Below are positions 25,450-35,200 of a stretch of 64,000 bases of DNA, in pieces. The position numbers were made by a program, and so were the translations under genes. The notes under the pieces were generated by a model. It had not been told where the DNA came from and made no database searches. It was given only the letters and a program-made list of their open reading frames with translations. Positions within the stretch are counted from its first letter, which is position 1. Every line of letters starts with the position of its first letter. The DNA comes from Pseudomonas kuykendallii (GTDB lineage Bacteria > Pseudomonadota > Gammaproteobacteria > Pseudomonadales > Pseudomonadaceae), in assembly GCF_900106975.1 (NCBI RefSeq), contig NZ_FNNU01000003.1, forward strand, positions 124,001-188,000, written 5' to 3'.

Positions 25450-25944
25450 ATGCCCCACCAGCTGAACGCCCGCGTCGAAGCCTGTTACCAGCTCGCCGAG
25501 GCCTTTTTCAAACGCCGTTTCCCGCGCCCCGAAGTCAGTCTGAAGCTGCGTGGGCAGAAGGCAGGCGTCGCCCATCTGGATGAGAACCTGCTGCGTTTCA
25601 ACCCTCAGCTGTATCGGGAAAACAGCGAGGACTTTCTGCGCCAGACCGTCGCCCACGAGGTCGCCCACCTGATCGCGCACCAGGTTTTCGGCCCGCACAT
25701 CCGTGCGCATGGCGAGGAGTGGCAACTGGTGATGCGGGGCGTCTACGAGCTTACGCCGAACCGCTGCCACAGCTATGCGATCACCCGCCGGCCACGCAGC
25801 TGCTTCGTTTATCGCTGCAAGTGCGCGGACGGGGAGTTCGACTTCTCGGCGCAGCGTCACGCACTGGTGGGCAAGGGGCGCAGGTATGTGTGCCGGCGTT
25901 GCAAGGGGACGCTTAGTTTTACGGGGGAAAAGCGGGAGGGTTGA
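25450..25944 (+). CDS. sprT: SprT-family zinc protein
   Basis: The 164-residue protein has the metallopeptidase-like zinc motif HEVAHLIAH near residue 73, with the SprT pattern FGPHIRAHGEEWQLVM after it, and a C-terminal zinc ribbon formed by YRCKC and YVCRRCKGTL. It is the bacterial relative of Spartan-type DNA-protein crosslink proteases; the bacterial role is poorly known. It lies 43 bases after the second YIP1 gene. Confidence 0.93.
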   Translation: MPHQLNARVEACYQLAEAFFKRRFPRPEVSLKLRGQKAGVAHLDENLLRFNPQLYRENSEDFLRQTVAHEVAHLIAHQVFGPHIRAHGEEWQLVMRGVYELTPNRCHSYAITRRPRSCFVYRCKCADGEFDFSAQRHALVGKGRRYVCRRCKGTLSFTGEKREG

Positions 25945-26036
25945 GGGGGTGGATTTAGGGGCTCGGATGAGGCCCTGGAAATCCGTATGTACTCAGCGTG
26001 TGTAGGTAACTGAACGTCTGGGTTTCGCCCTTATGG

Positions 26037-26125
26037 CGAGTCACTTTCTCTTGCTCGCACAAGAGAAAGTAACCCAAGAGAATGCGCCCCCTGCATCCGG
26101 GTCTCGCTGCGCGAGACTCCCCTCA
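26037..26125. repeat. Intergenic double-hairpin repeat
   Basis: An 11-bp perfect inverted repeat ACTTTCTCTTG (26043-26053) and CAAGAGAAAGT (26060-26070) is followed by a second hairpin GTCTCGC (26101-26107) and GCGAGAC (26111-26117). The whole stretch reads like a common dispersed pseudomonad intergenic element. It sits in the 489-base gene-free gap between sprT and the acyltransferase gene; no gene is seen there. Confidence 0.65.
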
Positions 26126-26276
26126 CTCCGGCACCGCTCCAGGGGCACGCTGCGATGGGCCATCCCTGGCCCAGCGCAGCTCTCGCGGCATCCATGCCGC
26201 TCGTCCCTCTGCGCAATGCCTATGCTCGGCCTCCTGAAAGGGGGATTCCGCGCCGTCTGAAAGATCGCAGCCAGTC

Positions 26277-26347
26277 GTAGGGTGGATCGCGCTTCATCGA
26301 TCCACCGGCGGTGTAACGGTGGATGAAAAGAGCGTCATCCACCCTAC
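26277..26347. repeat. Paired hairpin repeat (GGTGGAT / ATCCACC family), copy B
   Basis: Two perfect 9-bp inverted repeats GGTGGATCG (26281-26289) with CGATCCACC (26298-26306) and GGTGGATGA (26318-26326) with TCATCCACC (26335-26343) are bounded by GTA and CTACG. These are the units of copy A (10859-10933) in the opposite order, so the pair is a reverse-complement arrangement of the same repeat. It lies downstream of the acyltransferase gene. Confidence 0.8.
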
Positions 26348-26433
26348 GCTTCTATCGGCGCTCCGTCAGGGGCGAAACCCAAACTCCAAACAGGCTCGCA
26401 AGCCAAGAACGAGCCTCGACGCTGCGCGCCGCA

Positions 26434-28305
26434 TCACCTCAACTCCCCCCTCAACTCCACCACCCTCTCCCGCATCACCGCCCTTCCGGCGTCTGCCTCC
26501 AGCGGTTCGCCCGCCACCAGTCCGACCCGCGACCACAGCCGGCGGAAGATGCCCTTCTGCGGATCACGGCTGAAGAAGCTGCCCCACAGCCCTTGCAGCG
26601 CCAGCGGAATCACCGGCACCGGGTTTTCTTCGAGCACCCGTTCCACGCCGGCCTTGAACTCGCCGATCTCGCCATCCAGGGTCAGCTTGCCCTCGGGGAA
26701 GATGCACACCAGCTCGCCGTTGCGCAGGTACTCGGCGATGCGTTTGAATGCGGCGTCGTAGATCAGCAGGTCCTCGCTGCGCCCGGCGATGGGCACGGTG
26801 CCGGCGGTGCGGAACACGAAGTTGAGCACCGGCATGCGGTAGATCTTGTAGTACATGACGAAGCGCACCGGCCGCCGTACCGCGCCGCCGATGAGCAGCG
26901 CATCGACGTAGGACACGTGGTTGCACACCAGCAGCGCCGCGCCCTCCTCCGGGATGCGCTCCAGGCCACGGTGCTCGACGCGGTACACCGAGTGGCCGAG
27001 CAGCCAGATCAGGAAGCGCATGCCGAACTCCGGCACGATCTTGAAGATGTAGGCGTTGACCGCGATGTTCATCAGCGAGACGACGAGGAACAGCTGCGGA
27101 ATCGACAACCCGGCGACGGTCAACAGGAGGATCGAGACGATCGCCGAGAGAACCATCAGCAGCGCGTTGAGAATGTTGTTCGCGGCGATCACCCGCGCGC
27201 GCTCGTCCTCGCGGGTGCGCGACTGGATCAGCGCATACAGCGGCACGATGTAGAAGCCGCCGAACACGCCCAGGCCGAGCACGTCGCCGAGGATCAGCCA
27301 GGCCTGCGGCACGCCCAGCACCTGCAGCCAGGTGTGCGGCTCGGCGGCCTGCGGAAAACCGCCGGAATGCCACCACAGGAGGATGCCGAACAGGCTCAGG
27401 CCAAACGAGCCGAACGGCACCAGGCCGATTTCCACCTTGTGCCCGGAGAGCTTCTCGCACAGCGCGGAGCCCAGCGCGATACCCACCGAGAACACGGTGA
27501 GGATCAGCGTCACCACGCCTTCGTCGCCGAACAGCAGGCTCTTGGCGTAGGTCGGGATCTGCGTCAGGTAGATCGCACCGAGGAACCAGAACCAGGAGTT
27601 GCCCACCAGCGAGCGCGACACCGAGGGCCGCTGGCCGAGACCCATGCGCAGGATGCGCCAGGACTGGCGGAAGATGTTCCAGTCCAGCTCCAGGCCGGGC
27701 AGCGCCGCCGCCACGCGCGGAATGCCGCGGCTGCTCAGGTAGCCGAGCACCGCGACCGACACCACCGCCGCGCCGACCCAGTGCGCGTAGCCATCGCTGG
27801 ACATCAGCACGCCGGCGCCGATGGTGCCGCCGAGGATCGCCAGGAAGGTGCCCATCTCCACCAACGCGTTGCCACCCACCAGTTCGTCGTCACGCAGCGC
27901 CTGCGGCAGGATCGAATACTTCACCGGGCCGAACAGCGCCGAGTGGACGCCCATGCCGAACAGCGCAAGGAACATCAGCGGCAACAGGTTGAGCAGGAAG
28001 CCGGCGGCGCCGATCGCCATGATGACGATCTCCGCCAGCTTGATGGCGCGGATCAGCGCGTCCTTGGCGAACTTCTCGCCGAACTGCCCGCCCAGGGCGG
28101 AGAACAGGAAGAACGGCAGGATGAACAGCAGCGCGCAGATGTTCACCAGCAGCGCGGGGTCGGCCGCCAGGCTGAGCTTGTAGAGGATCGCGAGGATCAG
28201 CGACTGCTTGAAGACGTTGTCGTTGAACGCGCCGAGCAACTGGGTGACGAAGAACGGCAGGAAGCGCCGGGTGCCGAGCAACGCGAATTGCGATCTGGAT
28301 TTCAT
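26434..28305 (-). CDS. MFS lysophospholipid transporter fused to 1-acylglycerol-phosphate acyltransferase
   Basis: The 623-residue protein has an LplT-like MFS half (about residues 1-405; FFVTQLLGAFNDNVFKQSL at the N-terminus) joined to a PlsC-type acyltransferase domain. The latter has the catalytic NHVSYVD (H-x4-D) near residue 440, then GTVPIAGR and FPEGKLT. The arrangement suggests flipping of lysophospholipids into the cytosol and re-acylation in one polypeptide, like Aas/LplT but without an acyl-ACP synthetase domain here. ATG at 28305 starts the family-like sequence; nine upstream codons are not conserved-looking. Confidence 0.93.
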   Translation of the reverse strand: MKSRSQFALLGTRRFLPFFVTQLLGAFNDNVFKQSLILAILYKLSLAADPALLVNICALLFILPFFLFSALGGQFGEKFAKDALIRAIKLAEIVIMAIGAAGFLLNLLPLMFLALFGMGVHSALFGPVKYSILPQALRDDELVGGNALVEMGTFLAILGGTIGAGVLMSSDGYAHWVGAAVVSVAVLGYLSSRGIPRVAAALPGLELDWNIFRQSWRILRMGLGQRPSVSRSLVGNSWFWFLGAIYLTQIPTYAKSLLFGDEGVVTLILTVFSVGIALGSALCEKLSGHKVEIGLVPFGSFGLSLFGILLWWHSGGFPQAAEPHTWLQVLGVPQAWLILGDVLGLGVFGGFYIVPLYALIQSRTREDERARVIAANNILNALLMVLSAIVSILLLTVAGLSIPQLFLVVSLMNIAVNAYIFKIVPEFGMRFLIWLLGHSVYRVEHRGLERIPEEGAALLVCNHVSYVDALLIGGAVRRPVRFVMYYKIYRMPVLNFVFRTAGTVPIAGRSEDLLIYDAAFKRIAEYLRNGELVCIFPEGKLTLDGEIGEFKAGVERVLEENPVPVIPLALQGLWGSFFSRDPQKGIFRRLWSRVGLVAGEPLEADAGRAVMRERVVELRGELR

Positions 28306-28393
28306 TGAGCCCTCGCCTGAACCGGTTGGCACGCCCTGGTCGTCGAGGGCATGCCGTTGCGGCCCAGAGGTTAGGCGAATGCACCGACAGCGG

Positions 28394-28723
28394 CTAGATC
28401 GGCAACTGACCGAGCGCCCCGCGCAACACGAAGAACACCAGCAGGCCGCCGCCGATGGTCGCCAGCAGGTTGCGCGTCAGTGCGGACAGGGCGATGGCCG
28501 CGATCCCCGCCAGCAGATAGGCGTTGTCCAGGCGCACCGCCCAGTGCTGGCCATCCGGCAACAGCATGCCCGGCACGATGATGGCGGTGAGCACCGCCGT
28601 CGGCACGTAATGCAGGCCCTGGCGGATCAGCGGCGGGAAGCGCAAATGCGGGAAGGCGAACAGGCAATAGCGGGTGGCGAAGGTGATCGCCAGCATGCCG
28701 AGGATCAGCAACCAGTTGTTCAT
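28394..28723 (-). CDS. azlD: AzlD-family branched-chain amino acid exporter subunit
   Basis: The 109-residue membrane protein has four hydrophobic segments and the family-like LAITFATRYCLFAFP near the N-terminus and ALTRNLLATIGGGLLVFFVLR near the end. AzlCD pairs form two-component exporters of branched-chain amino acids. Its start overlaps the azlC stop in ATGA, so the two subunits are coupled. Confidence 0.92.
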   Translation of the reverse strand: MNNWLLILGMLAITFATRYCLFAFPHLRFPPLIRQGLHYVPTAVLTAIIVPGMLLPDGQHWAVRLDNAYLLAGIAAIALSALTRNLLATIGGGLLVFFVLRGALGQLPI

Positions 28724-29433
28724 TGGCAGAGTTCCTCGTCCGGCGTTGCGCAGCGGCGTTCCAGCAGCACGCCGACGACGATACCGCTCAGCGCCGCGGC
28801 CATCAGGCCGAGCTTGTACGGCAGCCCGTGACAAGCGAGCGCCACCGCCGCCGCCACCAGCGCGGCGGCCAGTTGCGGGCGGTTCTTCAACATCGGCACG
28901 ACGATGCCGATGAAGGTCGCCAGCATGGCGAAGTCCAGCCCCCAGGCACCGATGTTCGGCACCGCCTGGCCGAAGACCATGCCGGCGAAGGTGCACAGCA
29001 GCCAGTTCACGTACATCGCCAGTTCGGCGCCGAGGAAATACCAGTGCTTGTGCGGCGAGGCGTCCGTTTCGGCATAGCGGTGCTGGACCACGGCGAAGGC
29101 TTCGTCGGTCAGCCAGAACGCCAGCGGCACCCGCCAGCGCTTGGGCAGATGGCGCACGAACGGCTGCAGGCTGGCGCTGTACAGGGCATGGCGCAGGTTG
29201 ACCACCAGCGTGGTGAGCAACACCACGGCCAGGGTCGCGCCGCTGGTCAGCAGGCTGATGGCGATGAACTGCGCCGAGCCGGCGAACACCAGCGCGGACA
29301 TGCCGAGGGTTTGCCAGGGCGTCAGCCCGGCGGCGCCGGCAAGGCTGCCGAAGATGATGCCGAACGGCATCGCGCCGAGCAGCATCGGGGTCATATCGCG
29401 CAGGGCCTGCAGGAATTCGTGACGACGGGACAT
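28720..29433 (-). CDS. azlC: AzlC-family branched-chain amino acid exporter subunit
   Basis: The 237-residue membrane protein has the family core PMLLGAMPFGIIFGSLAGAAG and SALVFAGSAQFIA near the N-terminus and VVNLRHALYSASL, FWLTDEAFAV in the middle. It is the large subunit of an AzlCD-type exporter. ATG at 29433 has GAGGAGAA upstream; 22 upstream codons in frame are not family-like. An AraC regulator and an alanyl-tRNA editing gene lie upstream in the same orientation, a context suggesting control of amino acid pools. Confidence 0.93.
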   Translation of the reverse strand: MSRRHEFLQALRDMTPMLLGAMPFGIIFGSLAGAAGLTPWQTLGMSALVFAGSAQFIAISLLTSGATLAVVLLTTLVVNLRHALYSASLQPFVRHLPKRWRVPLAFWLTDEAFAVVQHRYAETDASPHKHWYFLGAELAMYVNWLLCTFAGMVFGQAVPNIGAWGLDFAMLATFIGIVVPMLKNRPQLAAALVAAAVALACHGLPYKLGLMAAALSGIVVGVLLERRCATPDEELCQ

Positions 29434-29593
29434 GGGTTCTCCTCTGGGCAGCGGAGGATAAGAGCGCGTGTCACCGACGTCTTGAACGATCTTGCGCATG
29501 AGTTCGGGTGGGGGGGCAATCCGCCAGGACGATATCCGGCCTTGGGGTGGAGCGCTTCGCGTGGTACGAAACGTCCGAACACTGCATCAATCT

Positions 29594-29757
29594 GTAGGGT
29601 GGGTTAGCGGCATCGCTCGATAGTCCCTGACAACCCGAAGCCGAAAGCCGCGTAACCCACCGGGCGGAGTCCGGCATGACCCCGCCTGGCGGGTTACGCC
29701 GCGCGCCGGCTTCCGCGCCTGCCCCGACCTTCGCCCGTCGCGGCTAACCCACCCTAC
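29594..29757. repeat. 164-bp element with 15-bp perfect terminal inverted repeats
   Basis: The ends GTAGGGTGGGTTAGC (29594-29608) and GCTAACCCACCCTAC (29743-29757) are perfect inverted repeats. Inside are further partial copies of the motif (GTAACCCACCGGGCGG near 29650 and GGCGGGTTACGC near 29690). The core GTAGGGTGG is shared with copies A and B, so all belong to a wider palindromic repeat family. It fills most of the 395-base gene-free gap between azlC and the editing gene, where no gene is seen. Confidence 0.8.
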
Positions 29758-29828
29758 GTGCTGAAGCCCGACGCAGTCCACGCCATCGCGTGGGCTGAAG
29801 CCCACCCTACGCCCCCGTGAGAGCGTCA

Positions 29829-30470
29829 TCAGGCCAGGTGGATTTCCACGCGCTCCTTGCCCTTTCCGGTGTTGCGGCGCTTCAACCTGAGCGCGCCGAT
29901 CTCTCCGGTGCGCCGCGGATGGGTACCGCCGCAGGCCATCTCGGCGAATCCCTCGACCTGCCAGAACCGCCGCTGCGCGGCTTCGTCGGAGAAGTCGCAG
30001 CGGATCGGCAGATCGGCACGTACCAGTTCCCCGACCTCAGCCTGCAAGCCCTCGAACAGGCTGGCGATGCTGGTATCCAGGGCGAAATCGATGCGCGCCT
30101 TGTCTTCGCCGATGTGCGCGCCGATGCGCTGGATGCCGGGAACCTTCCGGTAGACCAGTTGCAGGACCATTTCCGCGGCGAAGTGCAGGCGCATCAGGCG
30201 GTAGCGGCGCGGCCAGTCGATCAGCACCTCGACGGCATCGCCGGCGAGCAGGCCGTGCCCCGGATCGAGCCGATAGCGAATGTCCAGGCCCTCCTTGCAC
30301 GCCTCCCGCACCGGGCGCCCGGCGATGCTGCCGTGGTCGCTCTCCTGCCCGCCGGAGAAGGCGAAGAAGATCGTTTCGGCGAGGCGCACCCAGTCATCCT
30401 CCACGGCAACCACGCGCGTCTCGAGCCGGCTGCGGTAGGCGTCTTTCCAGAACAGCTTGTCGGTGGCCAT
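29829..30470 (-). CDS. Alanyl-tRNA editing protein (AlaX-like)
   Basis: The 213-residue protein is a free-standing editing domain that removes wrongly attached Ser or Gly from tRNA-Ala. It has FFAFSGGQESDHG (about residues 35-47), the metal-site helix YRLMRLHFAAEMVLQLV (near residue 95) and EMACGGTHPRRTGEIG near the C-terminus, the classical C-x3-H region. The first motif has HFAAE rather than H-x3-H, so one metal ligand looks replaced. ATG at 30470 is followed directly by family-like sequence. Confidence 0.9.
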   Translation of the reverse strand: MATDKLFWKDAYRSRLETRVVAVEDDWVRLAETIFFAFSGGQESDHGSIAGRPVREACKEGLDIRYRLDPGHGLLAGDAVEVLIDWPRRYRLMRLHFAAEMVLQLVYRKVPGIQRIGAHIGEDKARIDFALDTSIASLFEGLQAEVGELVRADLPIRCDFSDEAAQRRFWQVEGFAEMACGGTHPRRTGEIGALRLKRRNTGKGKERVEIHLA

Positions 30471-30607
30471 GGCCCCTCCCGAAAACGAGACAGGACGGCA
30501 GATTAGGCGCTCCCCGCCCGGGCAGTCTTGAACGATCTTGCGCCGCGCGCGGAGCCTGGATGCGCTGTGCAGCCAGACGTTCAGGCCGGACGCTGCGGAG
30601 AGGTTGC

Positions 30608-31441
30608 CTACCGCGCGCAGGCCTGGCGGTATTCGCCGGGCGTCACGCCGTAGGCCTGCTTGAACTGGCGGTTGAGATGGCTCTGGTCGGAAAACCCCAG
30701 CTGCACGGCGACCGCCGCCGGCGCCAGGCCCAGCCTGAACAGGCTGCGTGCCTGGTCCAGGCGCAGCTGTTTGAGCCAGGCGTACGGCGGCATTCCGGTA
30801 GCGCGACGGAACACCCGCGCAAAGTGGAACGGCGACAGGTTCACCGCCGCGGCGAGCACCTCCAGCGACGGCGGCTCGGCAAGCTGCGCGCGCAACATCT
30901 CCTTGGCAAGGCCCACGGCGAGCGGCTCCAGCCCCGGCGCGCGAGCCGACCCGAGCCCGGCGTGGCGTTGCAGGAGCGCGAGCATGGTCTCGCGCCATGC
31001 CGTCTGCTGCTGCAGCGCACTGGCACCGCTCTCGAGGTGGCGATGGAGATCGAGCAGGCGCGCCACCAGGTCGGCGTCGCGGTGCACGCTGCCGGCGAAA
31101 CGCGGCGCGCTCCGCGATGGCAGGTCCAGCTCGCCGAGCAGCGACTGGAACAGCTCGGCGGGCGGGTAGAACACCCGGTAGCGCCAGCCGTCGTCATGGC
31201 CCTTGTGGCCGGTGTGGACCTCGTCCGGATTGAGCAGCGCCAGGCCGCCCGCGCTGACCAGATGCTCCTCGCCGCGATAGCGGTAGCGCTCGGCACCCGC
31301 CTCGAGCACCGCGATCACGTAGCCATCGTGGACATGTGGAGCGAAGCGGTGGTCGACGAAGCGTGCCGAGAGCAGTTCCAGCCCATCGAGGCTGGCGGGA
31401 TGCCAGAGACGCGCGTTTTCGGAGTGGATCGAGGCGTCCAT
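30608..31441 (-). CDS. AraC-family transcriptional regulator with cupin sensor
   Basis: The 277-residue protein has an N-terminal AraC-binding cupin (HVHDGYVIAVLEAG; LVSAGGLALLNPDEVHTGH, about residues 36-84) and a C-terminal AraC helix-turn-helix pair (SLEVLAAAVNLSPFHFARVFRRATGMPP; AVAVQLGFSDQSHLNRQFKQAYGVTPGEY). It lies upstream of the editing protein and azlCD on the same strand and may control the exporter, though a 137-base gap separates it from the editing gene. Its start is one base from the GNAT stop. Confidence 0.93.
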   Translation of the reverse strand: MDASIHSENARLWHPASLDGLELLSARFVDHRFAPHVHDGYVIAVLEAGAERYRYRGEEHLVSAGGLALLNPDEVHTGHKGHDDGWRYRVFYPPAELFQSLLGELDLPSRSAPRFAGSVHRDADLVARLLDLHRHLESGASALQQQTAWRETMLALLQRHAGLGSARAPGLEPLAVGLAKEMLRAQLAEPPSLEVLAAAVNLSPFHFARVFRRATGMPPYAWLKQLRLDQARSLFRLGLAPAAVAVQLGFSDQSHLNRQFKQAYGVTPGEYRQACAR

Positions 31442-31442
31442 T

Positions 31443-32012
31443 TCAGCCGCTGAACTGCGCCTCCAGCTGCAGCTTGATCGCCGGCCATTCGCGGTCGGTG
31501 ATGCTGTACAGCACGGTGTCGTCGAGGCGCCCATCGGCCAGTCGCCGATGGTTGCGCAGCCGCCCCTCGCGCTGGGCGCCGAGTTTCTCGATGGCGCGCT
31601 GCGAGCGCAGGTTGCTGGCCGCAGTTTTCAGTTGCAGACGCACCACCTGCCACTCCTCGAAGGCGTGGCGCAGCATCAGGTACTTGATCGACGCGTTCAG
31701 GCCGCTGCCGTACTGGCCACGCTCGAGCCAGGTCCAGCCGATTTCCACGGCCGGCAGTACCGGCATGAAATCGGCGAAACGGGTGGTGCCGATCAGCGCG
31801 TCGCCCATGCGGATGGCGAACACCACGGCCTTTTCCTCGCGCTGCTCGGCCAGCGCCTGGCGATACCAGTCGGGACGCAACGGGCCGTTCAGGTAGACCA
31901 GCTCGTCGCGGTTCGCTTCGGCCAGTGTCACCAGTTCGGGGATGTCGGCCTCGCTCAGCGGCTCCAGGCGCAGGGCGCCTCGCTGCAGGGTGACCGGTTG
32001 CGGCTTGAACAT
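31443..32012 (-). CDS. GNAT-family N-acetyltransferase (RimJ/RimL-like)
   Basis: The 189-residue enzyme is of the RimJ/RimL branch: LQRGALRLEPLSEADIPEL at the start, VEIGWTWLERGQYGSGLNASIKYLML with the acetyl-CoA loop, VVRLQLKTAASNLRSQRAIEKLG, and REGRLRNHRRLADGRLDDTVLYSI. Such enzymes acetylate protein N-termini or small amines; the target here is unknown. It is followed one base later by the AraC gene, so the two share a transcript. Confidence 0.92.
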   Translation of the reverse strand: MFKPQPVTLQRGALRLEPLSEADIPELVTLAEANRDELVYLNGPLRPDWYRQALAEQREEKAVVFAIRMGDALIGTTRFADFMPVLPAVEIGWTWLERGQYGSGLNASIKYLMLRHAFEEWQVVRLQLKTAASNLRSQRAIEKLGAQREGRLRNHRRLADGRLDDTVLYSITDREWPAIKLQLEAQFSG

Positions 32013-32293
32013 CTGCGTCCTCCTTGCCAGTGACGCGGGTAAAACTCGACAGACTCGCCGCTTTGAAACATGCGACAACGGCGCACATTGCCTGTTGGAC
32101 AGTGCTCCCAAGCGATCCAGGCCACGCTACCAGCCAGCCGGATACCGCTCAAGGACCTCTGCGACATTGGTAGCAGCCGCCTGACGACAGGGCGCTTTTG
32201 CTGCGAAAATCCAACCCCGCGAAACGCCTTCGGGCGTTCCCTTCGCGCAACAGCCGTCGTCGGCTGTGTCCGCCCTGCCGTTTTGGAGTTCGC

Positions 32294-35200
32294 ATGTCGT
32301 TGTCCAGCGGGTCGATCGCTACGGTCGCCTTCGTCTACATGGCTTTCCTGTTCGCCATCGCCTTCTACGGCGACCGGCGCCGCCGCCCCCTGTCGCCGCG
32401 CACCCGCGCCTGGGTCTACAGCCTGTCGCTGGCTGTTTACTGCACCAGCTGGACCTTCTTCGGCGCGGTCGGCCAGGCGGCCGAACAGCTCTGGGCGTTC
32501 CTGCCGATCTACCTCGGGCCGCTGCTGCTGATGATCTTCGCGCCCTGGGTGCTGCAGAAGATGGTGATGATCAGCAAGCAGGAGAACATCACCTCGATCG
32601 CCGACTTCATCGCCGCGCGCTATGGCAAATCGCAGTCGCTGGCGGTGGTGGTGGCGCTGATCTGCATGGTCGGCGTGCTGCCCTATATAGCGCTGCAGCT
32701 CAAGGGCATCGTCATCGGCGTCAACCTGCTGATCGGCGCCGGCGCCGACTCCACCGGAACCCGCGCCCAGGACACCGCGCTGATCGTGTCGCTGGTGCTG
32801 GCGCTGTTCACCATCCTCTTCGGCACGCGCAACCTCGATGCCACCGAGCACCACCGCGGGATGGTCCTGGCCATCGCCTTCGAGTCGCTGGTCAAGCTGC
32901 TGGCGTTCATCGCTGTCGGCGCCTTCGTCACCTACAGCCTGCACGACGGCTTCGACGACCTGCTGGCGAAGACCCGCGCCGCGCCGCAGCTCGCCGAGTT
33001 CTGGGCGGAGCCGGTGAACTGGCCGGCGATCCTGGTGCAGACCGGCATGGCGATGATCGCCATCGTCTGCCTGCCGCGGCAGTTCCACGTCACCGTGGTG
33101 GAGAACACCGAGCCGCAGGACATGCGCCTGGCGCGTTGGGTGTTTCCGCTCTATCTGGTGCTGGCATCGCTGTTCGTCATTCCCATCGCCCTGGCCGGGC
33201 AGATGCTGCTGCTCCCCGGCGTAACACCGGACTCCTTCGTCATCAGCCTGCCGCTCGCCGAGGCGCATCCCAGCCTGGCGTTGCTGGCGTTCATCGGCGG
33301 CGCCTCGGCGGCCACCGGGATGGTCATCGTCGAGTCGGTGGCGCTCTCGACGATGCTCTCCAACGACATCCTGCTGCCCTGGCTGCTGCGCAAGAAAACC
33401 GCAGAGCGCCCCTTCGAGCTGTTCCGCCAGTGGATGCTGTCGGTACGCCGGGTGAGCATCGTGCTGATCCTGCTGCTGGCCTATGTCAGCTATCGCCTGC
33501 TCGGCTCGAGCGCCAGCCTGGCGACCATCGGGCAGATCTCCTTCGCCGCCGTCGGCCAGCTCGCCCCGGCGATGGCCGGCGCGCTGTTCTGGAAACAGGC
33601 CAACCGCCGTGGCGTGTTCGCCGGCCTCGCCGCCGGCGCGGCGATCTGGTTCTACAGCCTGGTGCTGCCGCTGGTGGCGCGCAGCCTCGGCTGGCCGCTG
33701 GAAGTCTTCCCCGGTCTGCGCCAGTTGCTGTATTTCCCGATCGGCATCGAGGTCGACCCGCTGACCCGCGGCACCCTGCTCTCGCTGGTGGTCAACTTCA
33801 CCCTGTTCGCCTGGGTCTCGCTGCTGTCGCGCACGCGAGTGTCCGAGCACTGGCAGGCGAGCCGTTTCGTCGGTCAGGAAATCACCGTGCGGCCGGGCAA
33901 CCGGCCGCTGCTGGCCGTGCAGGTGCGCGACCTTCTGGTGCTCGCCGAACGTTTCGTCGGCGAGGAGCGTGCGCAGGAGAGCTTCGCGCGCTTCTCCTAC
34001 CGCCAGGGCAAGGAATTCAACCCGAACCAGGCCGCCAATGGCGACTGGATCGCCCACACCGAACGCCTGCTCGCGGCGGTGCTGGGCGCCTCATCCACCC
34101 GAGCGGTGGTGAAGGCGGCGATCGAAGGCCGCGACATGCAGGTGGACGATGTGGTGCGCATCGTCGACGAAGCCTCCGAAGTGCTGCAGTTCAACCGCGC
34201 GCTGCTGCAGGGCGCGATCGAGAACATCACCCAGGGCATCAGCGTGGTCGACCAGTCGCTGCGGCTGGTCGCCTGGAACCACCGTTACCTGGAGCTGTTC
34301 GGCTATCCGGAGGGGCTGATCTACGTCGGCCGGCCGATTTCCGACATCATCCGCTACAACGCCGAGCGCGGCCTCTGCGGCCCCGGCGATGCGGACGAGC
34401 ACGTCGCCAAGCGCCTCTACTGGATGCGCCAGGGCACCGCGCACACCTCCGAGCGGACCTTCCCCAACGGCCGGGTGATCGAGTTGATCGGCAACCCGAT
34501 GCAGGGCGGCGGCTTCGTCATGAGCTTCACCGACATCACCGCGTTCCGCGAGGCCGAGCACGCGCTCAAGGAGGCCAACGAAGGCCTCGAGCAACGCGTC
34601 GCCGAACGCACCCACGAGCTGTCGCAGCTGAACCTGGCGCTGTCCGAGGCCAAGGCCCACGCCGAGGCAGCGAACCAGTCGAAGACGCGCTTCCTCGCCG
34701 CGGTGAGCCACGACCTGATGCAGCCGCTGAACGCCGCCCGGCTGTTCTCCGCCGCGCTCGGTCACCAGGACAACGCGCTGCCCGCGGACGCCCAGCAACT
34801 GGTCCGCCACCTGGACAGTTCGCTGCGCTCCGCCGAAGACCTGATCACCGACCTGCTGGACATCTCGCGTCTGGAAAACGGCCGCATCACCCCGGATCGC
34901 AGCGCCTTCCCGCTGAGCGCGCTGTTCGACACCCTCGGCGCCGAATTCAAGGCGCTGGCCCAGGAACAGGGCGTGGACTTCCGCGTGCACGGCAGCCGGC
35001 TGCGGGTTGAAAGCGACATGAAGCTGCTGCGCCGCGTACTGCAGAACTTCCTCACCAACGCCTTCCGCTACGCCAAGGGGCCGGTGCTGCTCGGCGTGCG
35101 CCACAGCCGCGGCCAGCTGCGCCTGGAGGTGTGGGACCGCGGACCGGGCATTCCGGAAGACAAGCGCAAGGTCATCTTCGAGGAGTTCAAGCGCCTCGAC

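Noticed and set aside
26323..28308. 661-codon plus-strand open frame opposite the acyltransferase fusion
   Set aside because: Repetitive His/Gln/Arg composition without motifs; complementary to a clear MFS-PlsC gene.
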